The translations under genes were made by a program, and so were the position numbers. Positions 11,340-19,706 of a DNA stretch of 64,000 nt are shown here, piece after piece. Origin of the DNA: Marinobacter sediminum. Lineage in GTDB: Bacteria; Pseudomonadota; Gammaproteobacteria; Pseudomonadales; Oleiphilaceae. The stretch is from assembly GCF_016820575.1 (NCBI RefSeq), contig NZ_JAEMQH010000002.1, positions 1,175,305 through 1,239,304 on the forward strand. The letters are read 5' to 3'. The notes beneath the pieces were generated by a model that did no database searches, was not told where the DNA came from, and saw nothing but the letters and a program-made list of their open reading frames with translations. Position 1 is the first letter of the stretch, and the number at the start of each line of letters is the position of its first letter.

Positions 11340-12158
11340 ATGGAAGACACCCGCCTGAGAGTTCGCTCCCTGGTAGCCGCACTGATCCTGCTCACTTTGA
11401 CCTCTCTGGGTGCCCGCGCCCAGGAAACCGCGGGAGGGTTTCTGTCAGAACTGCACGAATTCCGCGTCAACAACTATATGGCCCTGGACGCCTATTACCG
11501 GTTCAGCGGCAGTGGCGACACTGACACCCTCAATGAAATCGTCATCGGCATCAATGCGGCCAACGATGCAATGAACACCATCATAAAAAGCACCACCGGC
11601 GTGCTCTCGACCGAGCAGATCGAAAGCCTGAATCAGGAGTTTGACCAGTTCAAGGCACTGATGCGCAGCAATATCAATGACGTTCGCAAGACTGGCTACC
11701 CTGACCTTCGCCTCGTTTCCGATATGGCGAACCAGGCACTTGCCATGAACAACATGGCAACAGACCTTTATCAGACTGCTCAGGAAAGTGTTCAAACCGA
11801 GACCAACCCAAGGGTTGAAGCGGCCCGCTCAGCGGCCGTCAAGATGGCGCAAATGATGGCCAAGTATTCGGTGCGAACCAATTCGCAGGTTGCCCAGACC
11901 TTTCAGGGCTCCGCTACTGAAAAGCCGCTGGACGAGCAGGCCCGCGAATTCGACCAGTTGCTGGCTACAGTTATGCGGGGCGACTCCGGCGCCGAGCTGA
12001 AAGAAATCATGAGTGATGTATCGTCGAAGTGGGAATTCATCCGGGGCTCGTACATAAACTACAACGAAAAGAACGTTGGATTCGTGATCGACCGATACTC
12101 AAAAGGCATTCTGAAAGGACTGGCAACCACTATTAACCTGCTGCAACGCAGCGCCTGA
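11340..12158 (+). CDS. Secreted alpha-helical protein of unknown function
   Basis: I do not recognise the family with confidence. The 272-residue product begins with a signal peptide (Arg-rich start, VAALILLTLTSLGARAQ, cleavage after ARA). The rest is predicted almost wholly helical, rich in Ala, Gln, Asn and Met, with heptad-like stretches (VKMAQMMAKYSVRTNSQVAQTF). This resembles the periplasmic four-helix sensor regions of PilJ/NarX-type receptors, but there is no transmembrane anchor or signalling domain after it, so it would be a free periplasmic protein. GGAG lies about 9 nt before the ATG. A palindrome upstream suggests its own regulation. Confidence 0.75.
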   Translation: MEDTRLRVRSLVAALILLTLTSLGARAQETAGGFLSELHEFRVNNYMALDAYYRFSGSGDTDTLNEIVIGINAANDAMNTIIKSTTGVLSTEQIESLNQEFDQFKALMRSNINDVRKTGYPDLRLVSDMANQALAMNNMATDLYQTAQESVQTETNPRVEAARSAAVKMAQMMAKYSVRTNSQVAQTFQGSATEKPLDEQAREFDQLLATVMRGDSGAELKEIMSDVSSKWEFIRGSYINYNEKNVGFVIDRYSKGILKGLATTINLLQRSA

Positions 12159-12220
12159 CCCTCTCCTCTGAACCTGGCGAGCCTCGCAGCCCGCCAGCTT
12201 CCTGAATTTATTACCCTTCA

Positions 12221-12262
12221 TTGATGTGCATCAGTTACCCACTACACTGTTCGGATCAGAAT
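12221..12262 (+). promoter_or_regulatory. Anr/FNR box and class II promoter of the universal stress protein gene
   Basis: TTGAT-GTGC-ATCAG (12221-12234) matches the FNR/Anr consensus TTGAT-N4-ATCAA at 9 of 10 positions. A -10-like CAGAAT at 12257-12262 puts the start near 12269, which is 41.5 bases from the box centre, the standard class II activator spacing. Anr control of UspA-type genes is known in Pseudomonas. Confidence 0.6.
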
Positions 12263-12307
12263 AGAGCGACTATTCTGAAGTTATGTCCGGCATGAAGGAG
12301 TGATGCA

Positions 12308-12739
12308 ATGTCCACTTACAACAAGATGCTTGTTGCTATCGATCTGACCGAAGAGGCCCCGCAGGTGCTGAACAAGGCCAAGGCAGTCTGCGAGGCCCAC
12401 GGCGCTGAGTTACTACTGATTCATGTGGTAGAGCCGGTCGGTTACGCCTATGGCGGCGACATCCCTATGGATCTCACGGAGTTGCAGGATCAGCTCGACA
12501 AAGCTGCCCACGACCAGCTCGCCGGCTATGGAGACCAGTACGACATACCAAAAGCCAATCAGGTGGTCACCGTTGGCCGTCCGGAATCAGAGATTCACCG
12601 CCTGGCAAAGGAACACGAAGTGGACCTAATCATCGTCGGAAGTCACGGCAGAAAAGGTTTCCAACTCTTGCTGGGCTCCACCGCCAATGGGGTCTTGCAC
12701 GGCACCGAATGTGATGTGCTGGCTGTAAGGATCAACTAG
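12308..12739 (+). CDS. Universal stress protein, UspA family
   Basis: Single-domain cytoplasmic Usp protein of 143 residues; family members act in survival under starvation and oxygen limitation. The fold signature is clear: N-terminal MLVAIDLTEEAPQVLNKA, central LLLIHVVEP, and the C-terminal nucleotide-loop-like GSHGRKGFQLLLGSTANGVLH followed by CDVLAVR. The loop has eight residues between its second and third glycines, one fewer than the ATP-binding MJ0577 type, so ATP binding is uncertain. GGAG lies 7 nt before the ATG. The Anr-type promoter suggests induction at low oxygen. Confidence 0.93.
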   Translation: MSTYNKMLVAIDLTEEAPQVLNKAKAVCEAHGAELLLIHVVEPVGYAYGGDIPMDLTELQDQLDKAAHDQLAGYGDQYDIPKANQVVTVGRPESEIHRLAKEHEVDLIIVGSHGRKGFQLLLGSTANGVLHGTECDVLAVRIN

Positions 12740-12797
12740 CACCAGGCCCCGAAAAAACCTCAGGGCCCTTTCAGACAGCGGCAGCGCGCTGTGCCGT

Positions 12798-13466
12798 TTA
12801 GTGCGGCTCGCCGCCCATCTTGGATTCGAGCTTACGGAGCTGACTTTCCAGGGAAAAGCTCACGCTGGAAGCCATGGAGAAGAAGTTCAACAATGCTTTG
12901 AGATTGCTATCGCCCTTACAGACCGAATGGATTCGCTGCCACAGTGCCTGGTTAACCAACTGTAGGCGCTGGTTCCGCTCCACCAGACCCTTCAGTTCCC
13001 AATCCGGCTCCTCATGGTTTCGCTTGGCGAAGTATTGCTGCAGCAGGTAATGGGACACGCTGCGCATGATGAACTCGTCGGTATTGGCAAATGGCAGGTG
13101 GTGCATTGCCATCGGCTTCAGTTCCGCGAGTACGGGGCAACCACTGGTCGCCATCTTAAGACCCAACAATGACCGAAGTGCCTCCTCGAGAGCAGTCTGC
13201 TTTACATAGGCGCGGCGTTCATCGGTCACGGTTACATCGACCTTCTGGTAGGCATCATCGGCCTGGAACGCCTCCACCACGGGCAGAATTTCCGTTGCGG
13301 CCGGGCAATGTTCGGTATCGCCGGAACGCAGCGGACAGTTGGAGCACTGGCAATGCTCCAACTTTACCCAGGAGGGTTGTTTCGGAGCCGACACTGCCGG
13401 CTGATCGGTTACCTTGAACTCAACCGTACGCCCGCCCTGAAACCTGAAACTGTAATTTACATTCAT
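12798..13466 (-). CDS. Conserved protein with N-terminal cysteine cluster, function unknown
   Basis: A 222-residue soluble protein I do not recognise. Residues 39-54 carry a CxCxxCx9C cluster (EHCQCSNCPLRSGDTEHC), a likely zinc or iron-sulfur site. A further Cys in TSGCPVLAEL and a Cys in VCKGDSN follow. The remainder is helical, with several His (MHHLP, SVSHYLLQQYF), and the C-terminus (SFSLESQLRKLESKMG) suggests a short coiled coil. Its start overlaps the uup stop in an ATGA quartet, so it is coupled to the ABC-F ATPase gene. Nothing in the sequence fixes a function. Confidence 0.85.
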   Translation of the reverse strand: MNVNYSFRFQGGRTVEFKVTDQPAVSAPKQPSWVKLEHCQCSNCPLRSGDTEHCPAATEILPVVEAFQADDAYQKVDVTVTDERRAYVKQTALEEALRSLLGLKMATSGCPVLAELKPMAMHHLPFANTDEFIMRSVSHYLLQQYFAKRNHEEPDWELKGLVERNQRLQLVNQALWQRIHSVCKGDSNLKALLNFFSMASSVSFSLESQLRKLESKMGGEPH

Positions 13467-15400
13467 TGATTCGCCTGTTCCTCAAGCTCCATCCACCGCT
13501 CAATCACCTGCTCAAGACGAGATTCCTTATCCGCCAACTCATCAAGCGTGGCAGAGACATCATTCGGTGGACCGGAATAAAACTCTGAGTCTGCAATCGT
13601 CGTCTGCAGCCGGGCAACATCCTGCTCTAAGGCCTCGATTTTCCCCGGTAATTCCTCGAGTTCAAGTTTAAGCTTGTAACTCAGCTTAGCGGGTTTCGAT
13701 TGTGTGGACTGGCCCACAGGTTTGGACGGTGATGTGGACAGCTTCTCGTCGCCTCCGTTCTTCGAGCGCTTATCCTGCTTGTCCGGCCGATTGCCACCCG
13801 CTTCGGAAGGAAAACGTCCACCCTGCCGACGCCAGTCACTGTAGCCACCGACATACTCGCGCACCCGTCCGGAGCCATCCAGGAAGACTGTTTCAGTTAC
13901 CACGTTATCGAGGAATTCACGGTCGTGGCTGATGACGATGACGGTGCCCTTGAACTCGGCCAACTGTTCTTCCAGCAGTTCCAGCGTTTCGACATCCAGA
14001 TCGTTGGTAGGCTCGTCCAGCACCAGGATATTGGCCGGCTTGCTGAACAGCTTTGCCAACAGCAGACGCGCCCGCTCACCACCGGAAAAGACCCGCACCG
14101 GAGACCGGGCACGCTCTGGCGTAAACAGGAATTCCTGCAGGTAGCCCAATACATGCTTGCTCTGGCCATTGATGTCGATGAACTCGCGACCTTCCGACAA
14201 GTTGTCCAGCGCATTCTTGCTCAAATCCAACTCACCACGCAGTTGATCGAAGTAAGCAACCTGGAGATTGGTGCCCAGGCGGATCGATCCCTCAGTGGCC
14301 TCAAGGTCTCCGAGCAACAGCCGCACCAGAGTCGTTTTTCCGGTGCCGTTTTCGCCAACGAGACCGATCTTGTCGCCGCGCAGGACGGTCAGGTTCATAT
14401 CCCGGATGATATCGGCGCGGGCCTGATACCCAAATCCGGCATCCCGGGTTTCCACCACCAGCTTGCCAGAGCGCGCCGCATCTTCGACCGCAAAGGTTGC
14501 TGTGCCACCACGAGTTCGGCGTTGCCGATGCTCCTCACGCATCGCCTTCAGGGCGCGCACCCGCCCCATGTTCCTGGTGCGGCGGGCCTTGATACCCTGG
14601 CGGATCCAGGCTTCTTCCTGTTTCAGGCGTTTGTCGAAGAGCGCATTCTGGCGCTCCTCTTCCTCGAGCGCCTTCTCTTTCAACTCAAGGTATTTGTCAT
14701 AAGTCGCTGAAAAGCTGACAAGTTTGCCACGATCCAACTCCACAATCCGGGTCGCCATACTGCGAATGAATGCCCGGTCGTGACTGACAAACAGCATCGC
14801 GCCCCGGAACTGGCCCAGCGCCTCTTCCAGCCAGGCAATAGCTGGCACATCCAAGTGGTTGGTAGGCTCATCCAGCAGCAGAATATCGGGCTCAGCGACC
14901 AAAGCTCGCGCCAACAACACCCGGCGCTGCCAGCCGCCCGAAAGGGTATCCAGCTGCCGGTCAGGGTCGATACCGTATTGCCCCAGAATAGTGGTCACCT
15001 TCTGATCCAGGCGCCACCCGTCCAGCGCCTCAAGGCGCTCCTGCACTTTCATCATGCGATCGAGACTGGCCTCATCGGCCTGCTGAGAAAGGCGGTGGAA
15101 TTCAGTCAGCAGTTCACCGGTCTCTGGAAAAGCGCCGGCGACCACATCGTAGGCCGTGCGGGTATCGTTTGTCGGCAGGTTCTGAGGCAGAACTGCCAGC
15201 ACAGCACCATCATCCAGACGAACGAGACCACCATCGGGAACCACTTCCCCGCTGACTATTTTTAAAAGCGTTGATTTGCCCTCGCCGTTCCGGCCGAGCA
15301 GACACACCCGTTCGCCGGCCTCCACGATCAGTGACGCCTGGTCAAGCAGTGGGTGCATCCCATAAGCCAGGGACAAGGCATCCAGTGTTAACAATGGCAC
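13463..15400 (-). CDS. uup: ABC-F family ATPase Uup
   Basis: Cytoplasmic duplicated ABC ATPase without membrane domains, 645 residues, the length of Uup. Domain 1 has Walker A GRNGEGKSTLLK, signature LSGGWQRRVLLARAL and Walker B DILLLDEPTNHLD. Domain 2 has GENGTGKTTLVR, FSGGERARLLLAK and ILVLDEPTNDLD. A charged linker separates the two. The C-terminal 90 residues (from KLSYKLKLELEELPGKIEAL) form the coiled-coil DNA/ribosome-binding tail that distinguishes Uup from EttA. Uup affects replication-intermediate processing and ribosome function. It lies 8 bases after the MOSC gene and overlaps the Cys-cluster gene by 4 nt. Confidence 0.94.
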   Translation of the reverse strand: MPLLTLDALSLAYGMHPLLDQASLIVEAGERVCLLGRNGEGKSTLLKIVSGEVVPDGGLVRLDDGAVLAVLPQNLPTNDTRTAYDVVAGAFPETGELLTEFHRLSQQADEASLDRMMKVQERLEALDGWRLDQKVTTILGQYGIDPDRQLDTLSGGWQRRVLLARALVAEPDILLLDEPTNHLDVPAIAWLEEALGQFRGAMLFVSHDRAFIRSMATRIVELDRGKLVSFSATYDKYLELKEKALEEEERQNALFDKRLKQEEAWIRQGIKARRTRNMGRVRALKAMREEHRQRRTRGGTATFAVEDAARSGKLVVETRDAGFGYQARADIIRDMNLTVLRGDKIGLVGENGTGKTTLVRLLLGDLEATEGSIRLGTNLQVAYFDQLRGELDLSKNALDNLSEGREFIDINGQSKHVLGYLQEFLFTPERARSPVRVFSGGERARLLLAKLFSKPANILVLDEPTNDLDVETLELLEEQLAEFKGTVIVISHDREFLDNVVTETVFLDGSGRVREYVGGYSDWRRQGGRFPSEAGGNRPDKQDKRSKNGGDEKLSTSPSKPVGQSTQSKPAKLSYKLKLELEELPGKIEALEQDVARLQTTIADSEFYSGPPNDVSATLDELADKESRLEQVIERWMELEEQANQ

Positions 15401-15408
15401 GTTACGTA

Positions 15409-16203
15409 TTACTCCGTTTTGATCGTGGTGATTGAATCGCCAACTTGAATTCGACCCGCCGAGTCGTGAACGGCGTTCATTCCAAAGATGACCCCGTCTT
15501 CAGTTCGTCGGTAGCCAGACAGGGTTTTTAGCGGTTGTGTTGCAGGATCTTTAACCCCGAGATCAGGATCGACCGTGGTCATGGCGCAACGAGAGCACGG
15601 CTTGACCAAACTTAGCCTGCAAGCTCCCACATCAAGCTCACGCCAGTGATCTTCGTCCCAGGGGGCAGCGCCCTGAACAACCACATTGGGCCGGAACCGG
15701 CGCATTTCCACGGGCACCTGCAAACGGCTGTTAAGCTCTTCCAGGGACGACAGATTGGTAATCAGGAGCGGGAATCCGTCGGCAAAACTGACTCGACGTC
15801 GATCTTTTACCCGCTCCGGGTCCACTCGCCGAAAGGAGTCGTCAGGCATATAGACAAAACGCACGGAGCTGGAACAAAAGCGGCTTAGCGCTTCGCTGGC
15901 ATCGGGCTGCCCCAGCAGCGCTGATGTCCAGTCGCGCCAGACCAGCGTTGTGATGCGCTCACTGCTTGGCTTCAGCGTGAAACTGCCTTGCCCGGGAATG
16001 CCCAACTGCACCTGCCCTTCGACCAGCGACACCTGGATATTGGCAAGCTCTGGATGGGAACGCTGGGTGACGAAGTGACCTTCTTCATCGACAATCATCC
16101 AGCGACGATCGCCGGCAGGACCAAAATCATCCAGATCAAGCTCATCCACACAGATACCGGCCAGGGATTTCACCGGATACACCCAGAGAGAATGGACTTT
16201 CAT
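15409..16203 (-). CDS. MOSC domain protein (YcbX-like, without ferredoxin domain)
   Basis: 264 residues. An N-terminal beta-barrel (VHSLWVYPVKSLAGICVDEL) is followed by a MOSC domain with the conserved Cys segment KPCSRCAMTTVDPDLG, which in this family binds the molybdenum cofactor. E. coli YcbX detoxifies N-hydroxylated bases and carries an extra C-terminal 2Fe-2S ferredoxin domain. That domain is absent here, so electrons would come from a separate partner. First gene of a short leftward unit with uup and the Cys-cluster gene. Confidence 0.9.
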   Translation of the reverse strand: MKVHSLWVYPVKSLAGICVDELDLDDFGPAGDRRWMIVDEEGHFVTQRSHPELANIQVSLVEGQVQLGIPGQGSFTLKPSSERITTLVWRDWTSALLGQPDASEALSRFCSSSVRFVYMPDDSFRRVDPERVKDRRRVSFADGFPLLITNLSSLEELNSRLQVPVEMRRFRPNVVVQGAAPWDEDHWRELDVGACRLSLVKPCSRCAMTTVDPDLGVKDPATQPLKTLSGYRRTEDGVIFGMNAVHDSAGRIQVGDSITTIKTE

Positions 16204-16295
16204 GCGGTGGCGCTCCCAACCTGTTTATTAATCGCCTTTGAGGCTGGCGATTATAACTGACCAGGCAGGGTAACGCCGAACTTGCTGTGGCCTGA

Positions 16296-16332
16296 AACGA
16301 AAAAACCCGGCTTCTTTCGAAACCGGGTTTTT
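16296..16332 (-). terminator. Intrinsic terminator of tRNA-Gly
   Basis: AAAAACCCGG / CCGGGTTTTT 10-bp inverted repeat (16301-16310 and 16323-16332), just after the tRNA on the minus strand, ending in TTTTTTCGTTTC. Confidence 0.85.
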
Positions 16333-16338
16333 AAAATC

Positions 16339-16414
16339 TGGAGCGGGAAACGAGATTCGAACTCGCGACCCCAACCTTGGCAAGGTTGTGCTCTACCAAC
16401 TGAGCTATTCCCGC
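16339..16414 (-). tRNA. tRNA-Gly (anticodon GCC)
   Basis: 76 nt including an encoded CCA. On the minus strand it starts GCGGGAATAGCTCAGTTGG and ends in the T arm GTTCGAATC and ...TCCCGCTCCA. The 7-bp acceptor stem GCGGGAA / TTCCCGC is complete. The anticodon GCC is at 16381-16379. Confidence 0.98.
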
Positions 16415-16448
16415 AATGCTGTTCGGTTCATGCCGACAACGGAGGCGT

Positions 16449-16476
16449 ATTCTACGGATCAGAGCTTGGCCGTCAA
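16449..16476 (-). promoter_or_regulatory. Predicted promoter of tRNA-Gly
   Basis: Minus strand: TTGACG (16476-16471), a 16-nt spacer, TAGAAT (16454-16449). The start would lie about 28 nt before the mature tRNA. Confidence 0.6.
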
Positions 16477-16562
16477 CCTCTTTTTCTCAAGTTTTTCGAT
16501 GTTTTTTTCTCTTCTGAGCCAACCTGTTTATGGAGTGAACAACTTGCCCAAAAGCTGATCAC

Positions 16563-17285
16563 TTACCCCTGCTCACCGGGACCGGCATCGTTATTGGCAA
16601 CAGCCCCACCGCCACAATTGAGGTAGTTCGAGCTGTGGAGCCAGTCCTGATCCGGGTAAAACTTAAAGACCAGCTGGCCGCCCTTGAGATTATCCACCAC
16701 CCGCTCGATCACCTGGTTATCAACCGCCGGGCAACCATGACTGCGACCGATCCTGCCGTACTTATTCACCCAAGACTCATTCACATAGTCCGCACCATGA
16801 ATCACGATTGCTCGACGCCGGGCGTGATCATTGATGCCCGGCTCCAGTCCATCCAGGCGTAGCGAGTACCCGTGCTTGCCGTAATAGGATTCGCTGCCGC
16901 GAAACAAACCGATGCTGGACTGATAACTCCCTTCCACATTGGAAAAGACTGTGGACTCGAAGTTACCAGAATTCTTTCCATGGGCGACAAGATCCCGAAG
17001 CACCAGCCCACCCTGCTCCAGATCAAAGATCCACAAGCGTTCACGACTGGATGGCAGTGAAAAGTCGATCACTGCCAGCCGCTGTGGCATCTCCACACCA
17101 GAGAACACCGCACAGCGGGACGCATTGAACGCGGTTTCGAGCACAACAGGATCAAGCTCCGGCGCCGCCTTGGACATCCGATGCAGCAAATCGTCGTCCA
17201 GGGAAGCGCCCTGAGAAAACGACGGAATCACCACTGAAACCGCCAAAAAAAGCCCGGAACGCAAAAAACGCCCTGCAGTAAACAT
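16563..17285 (-). CDS. Secreted YkuD-type L,D-transpeptidase-like protein
   Basis: About 240 residues with an N-terminal signal peptide (RSGLFLAVSVVIPSFSQGA). The C-terminal half matches the murein L,D-transpeptidase catalytic family (YkuD_2 type): the fold motif RAIVIHGADYVNE and the active-site segment GRIGRSHGCPAVD, with the catalytic Cys in HGCPA. Such enzymes form 3-3 crosslinks or attach proteins to peptidoglycan in the periplasm. I prefer ATG 17285 (MFTAGRF) because GGGGA lies about 9 nt upstream; the ATG at 17315 has no clear ribosome site. Monocistronic, leftward. Confidence 0.88.
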   Translation of the reverse strand: MFTAGRFLRSGLFLAVSVVIPSFSQGASLDDDLLHRMSKAAPELDPVVLETAFNASRCAVFSGVEMPQRLAVIDFSLPSSRERLWIFDLEQGGLVLRDLVAHGKNSGNFESTVFSNVEGSYQSSIGLFRGSESYYGKHGYSLRLDGLEPGINDHARRRAIVIHGADYVNESWVNKYGRIGRSHGCPAVDNQVIERVVDNLKGGQLVFKFYPDQDWLHSSNYLNCGGGAVANNDAGPGEQG

Positions 17286-17419
17286 CCGAATTCTTCCCCA
17301 AATATTTACAGGCATACGGTGCGCATACCCACGTCACAAGAGTTGCGCATTTTATCAAGCTATTCCGGCTAACGGGTCACAATGTACATTTCTTATACAA
17401 ACTGAAAAGAGGCCGGATA

Positions 17420-18022
17420 TCATTGGCCAAATGTTCTACCGCCCGCCAGGTACTCTTTTTCGGGATCGCTGGATGTTCGTCCCAATGCCTTATTGCGATG
17501 AGGAAAACGCGAGAACCGCTCGATAATTGCCTTATGGTCCCGGGCGGACTGCGCAAAACTCTGAAGGAAGTCTCCCAACAGTCCCGGCGTGGAGGCCGCC
17601 AGCTGCTCATAACAATCCACCGAGGTTCGTTGGTCCTCAAGACGCTCTGAGTGTTGCAGGGGCATATAGAGAAAGGCCCGCTGAAGGGGTGGCAGCGCCA
17701 TGTCCTGACCTCTAGCCATTGCCTGCCGGCAGAGCTTGCGAGCCTGAGCGTCCTGATCAAAGGCCATACCGGCGCCACGAAAGATATTTCGCGAGAACTG
17801 ATCGAGCAGAAGGATCTCTGCCAGCACGCCTCCCGGCTCACTCCGCCAATGGTCCAGCCCCTGCTCTGAGGCAAACAGCACCATCGACATAAAACGGCGA
17901 CGGATCTCCTGATCAAACTTGCGATCGGCTCGGAACCATCGATTTCGGTGTACTCGATCGGACAGGCCATCGGCATCCAGTTCGCCAAACCAGAAATCCA
18001 GAATCTCTTTCCAATCGAACAT
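17420..18022 (-). CDS. DUF924 family protein
   Basis: 200-residue cytoplasmic protein with the hallmarks of the DUF924 (TPR-like helical) family: ILDFWFGELD near the N-terminus, NRWFRADRKFDQEIRRRF, LLLDQFSRNIFRGAGMAFDQD, and the C-terminal HRNKALGRTSSDPEKEYL. The biochemical role of the family is unknown. It stands alone between the L,D-transpeptidase-like gene and the divergent CbiX-like gene. Confidence 0.9.
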   Translation of the reverse strand: MFDWKEILDFWFGELDADGLSDRVHRNRWFRADRKFDQEIRRRFMSMVLFASEQGLDHWRSEPGGVLAEILLLDQFSRNIFRGAGMAFDQDAQARKLCRQAMARGQDMALPPLQRAFLYMPLQHSERLEDQRTSVDCYEQLAASTPGLLGDFLQSFAQSARDHKAIIERFSRFPHRNKALGRTSSDPEKEYLAGGRTFGQ

Positions 18023-18122
18023 AAACCAACACCCTGCTATTTTTAACGTTTGTGAACCGACTGTTTAAGCCACAGCGCGGGTTTACGACCAACATCCCAG
18101 AACTGATGACTCAGGAGCACAG

Positions 18123-18494
18123 ATGAGCAATCGCATTATTCTGTTAGCACACGGCAGTAGTGACAAGCGCTGGTGCGAGACATTCGAGAACCTCGCTACC
18201 CCTACCCTTACCGCCGTCGCCGACTCGCGCATTGCCTACATGGAGCTGGCTGAACCTTCACTGGACAATATCGTGGCAGAAGGCGTTAAGGACGGAGTGC
18301 ATCAGTTTACGATTGTCCCCCTGTTCCTGGCAGCGGGCCGGCACCTGCGCAAGGACGTCCCTGCTATGATCAAAGGGCTCGAGGAAACGCACGGAGTCAC
18401 TATAAAACTAGCACCGCCAATCGGCGAAAACCCGCAACTTGGCGAAGCCATTAAAGATGTCGTTATGCATCAGCTAAGCGCCATCAAAGGCTGA
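18123..18494 (+). CDS. CbiX/SirB-type sirohydrochlorin chelatase-like protein
   Basis: 123-residue single-domain protein of the short CbiX type. The metal-binding motif LLAHGS (His10) is at the N-terminus and the second conserved His sits in PLFLAAGRHLRKDVP. Short CbiX proteins insert cobalt, iron or nickel into tetrapyrroles as homodimers. No siroheme or cobalamin genes are nearby, so the metal and pathway are open. GGAG precedes the ATG. Confidence 0.85.
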   Translation: MSNRIILLAHGSSDKRWCETFENLATPTLTAVADSRIAYMELAEPSLDNIVAEGVKDGVHQFTIVPLFLAAGRHLRKDVPAMIKGLEETHGVTIKLAPPIGENPQLGEAIKDVVMHQLSAIKG

Positions 18495-18508
18495 ATTCCA
18501 GCGCAGCA

Positions 18509-18531
18509 GGCGCCCCTGATCACCGGGCGCC
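18509..18531 (+). terminator. Possible weak terminator after the CbiX-like gene
   Basis: GGCGCCC / GGGCGCC 7-bp stem with a 9-nt loop, followed only by CCTTT, so termination may be partial and the next gene may be read through. Confidence 0.35.
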
Positions 18532-18565
18532 CCTTTAGGGATGTAGAGCAAGGAGGACAAAAGCC

Positions 18566-19468
18566 ATGAAAAAACGCATTCTTGTTACCGGTGGCACCGG
18601 CTTTATTGGCAAAGTCCTGTGCCCCGAATTACTGAATCGGGGCTACGAATTGACTGTACTCAGCCGTCAGAACCCCGACGATGTGCGAGCTGCCTGCGGG
18701 CGAGTAGAAACCACGAAAGACCTTAACCAGCTCCGATCCCACCCTGGCTTCGACGCCGTTATTAACCTCGCAGGAGAAGGCATTGCTGATAAGCGCTGGT
18801 CTGATAAGCGAAAGCAGGAACTCAGAGACAGCCGCATCGGCATCACCGAAACGCTGGTCGATGTAATCCGAAGCTGGGAGACTCCGCCTGAAGTGATGGT
18901 TTCAGGATCCGCGGTCGGCTTCTATGGCGATCAAGCCGATGCCGAAGTCACAGAACAGACCAAACCCCACGATGAGTTCACCCATCAGCTCTGCCGAGAC
19001 TGGGAAAATGCAGCCCTGGCGCTGGAGCAGGACAAGGTCAGGATTTGCCTGTCCAGAACCGGCGTTGTCGCTGGGCCAGGCGGCGGCTTTCTGGCGCGAA
19101 TGGTGACACCTTTCAAGCTGGGGCTGGGCGGCAGGCTGGGAGGCGGCCGCCAGTACATGCCCTGGGTGCACCGGGATGACGTAGTCGGAGCACTTATATG
19201 GATGCTGGAACAGGACAACGCCTCGGGCCCCTACAATGTAGTCAGCCCCAATCCGGTCACTAATGCCAAATTCACTCAATGCCTGGGCAAAGTGGTTCGA
19301 CGCCCAACCCTGTTCCCTGCTCCAGCCCCGGTTCTCAAGATTGCCTTGGGAGAAATGGCGGGACTGCTGCTGACTGGACAAAAGGCCAAACCGGCTCGAC
19401 TAACCGCACAGGGTTTTGAGTTTCGGTTTCCTGAGCTTCAGGCGGCGCTGGAGGATTCGGTGCGCTAG
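18566..19468 (+). CDS. TIGR01777-type epimerase/SDR family protein (YfcH-like)
   Basis: 300-residue atypical short-chain dehydrogenase. The N-terminal NAD(P) motif ILVTGGTGFIGKVL (residues 5-18) is followed by INLAGEGIADKRWSDKRKQE, the diagnostic signature of the YfcH/SDR39U1 group, then SGSAVGFYGDQ and RTGVVAGPGGGFLARM. The substrate is not known for the family. A strong GGAGG sits about 9 nt before the ATG. It may be cotranscribed with the CbiX-like gene. Confidence 0.92.
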   Translation: MKKRILVTGGTGFIGKVLCPELLNRGYELTVLSRQNPDDVRAACGRVETTKDLNQLRSHPGFDAVINLAGEGIADKRWSDKRKQELRDSRIGITETLVDVIRSWETPPEVMVSGSAVGFYGDQADAEVTEQTKPHDEFTHQLCRDWENAALALEQDKVRICLSRTGVVAGPGGGFLARMVTPFKLGLGGRLGGGRQYMPWVHRDDVVGALIWMLEQDNASGPYNVVSPNPVTNAKFTQCLGKVVRRPTLFPAPAPVLKIALGEMAGLLLTGQKAKPARLTAQGFEFRFPELQAALEDSVR

Positions 19469-19521
19469 TGAGCCCGAAAAAAGGGAATGGCTAAATTAAT
19501 TCATTTTTTTTGGAAAAATCG

Positions 19522-19550
19522 TTGACACACCCAGGAGCCTTACTTAATAT
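19522..19550 (+). promoter_or_regulatory. Promoter of tRNA-Glu
   Basis: Perfect -35 TTGACA (19522-19527), 17-nt spacer, -10 TAATAT (19545-19550), then a GC-rich discriminator ACGCGCC of the kind found at stable-RNA promoters. Confidence 0.85.
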
Positions 19551-19589
19551 ACGCGCCACCTCGACGAGGCAAGCTTTTGAAAACGTTGC

Positions 19590-19665
19590 GTCCCCTTCGT
19601 CTAGTGGCCTAGGACTCCGCCCTTTCACGGCGGCAACAGGGGTTCGAACCCCCTAGGGGACGCCA
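19590..19665 (+). tRNA. tRNA-Glu (anticodon TTC)
   Basis: 76 nt with encoded CCA, nearly identical by eye to the E. coli gene: GTCCCCTTCGTCTAGTGGCC at the 5' end, anticodon arm CCGCC-CTTTCAC-GGCGG with TTC at 19624-19626, T arm GGTTCGAACC and 3' GGGGACGCCA. Confidence 0.98.
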
Positions 19666-19681
19666 TTTCTTTTTGCTTGTT

Positions 19682-19706
19682 AGAACGCCTATTAGATTGG
19701 CGTTCT
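19682..19706. terminator. Stem-loop between convergent tRNA-Glu and the CcoM-like gene
   Basis: Perfect 8-bp arms AGAACGCC / GGCGTTCT around a 9-nt loop that contains the stop codon of the CcoM-like gene. It lacks a T tract on either strand, so it may serve RNA processing or stability rather than intrinsic termination. Confidence 0.4.
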
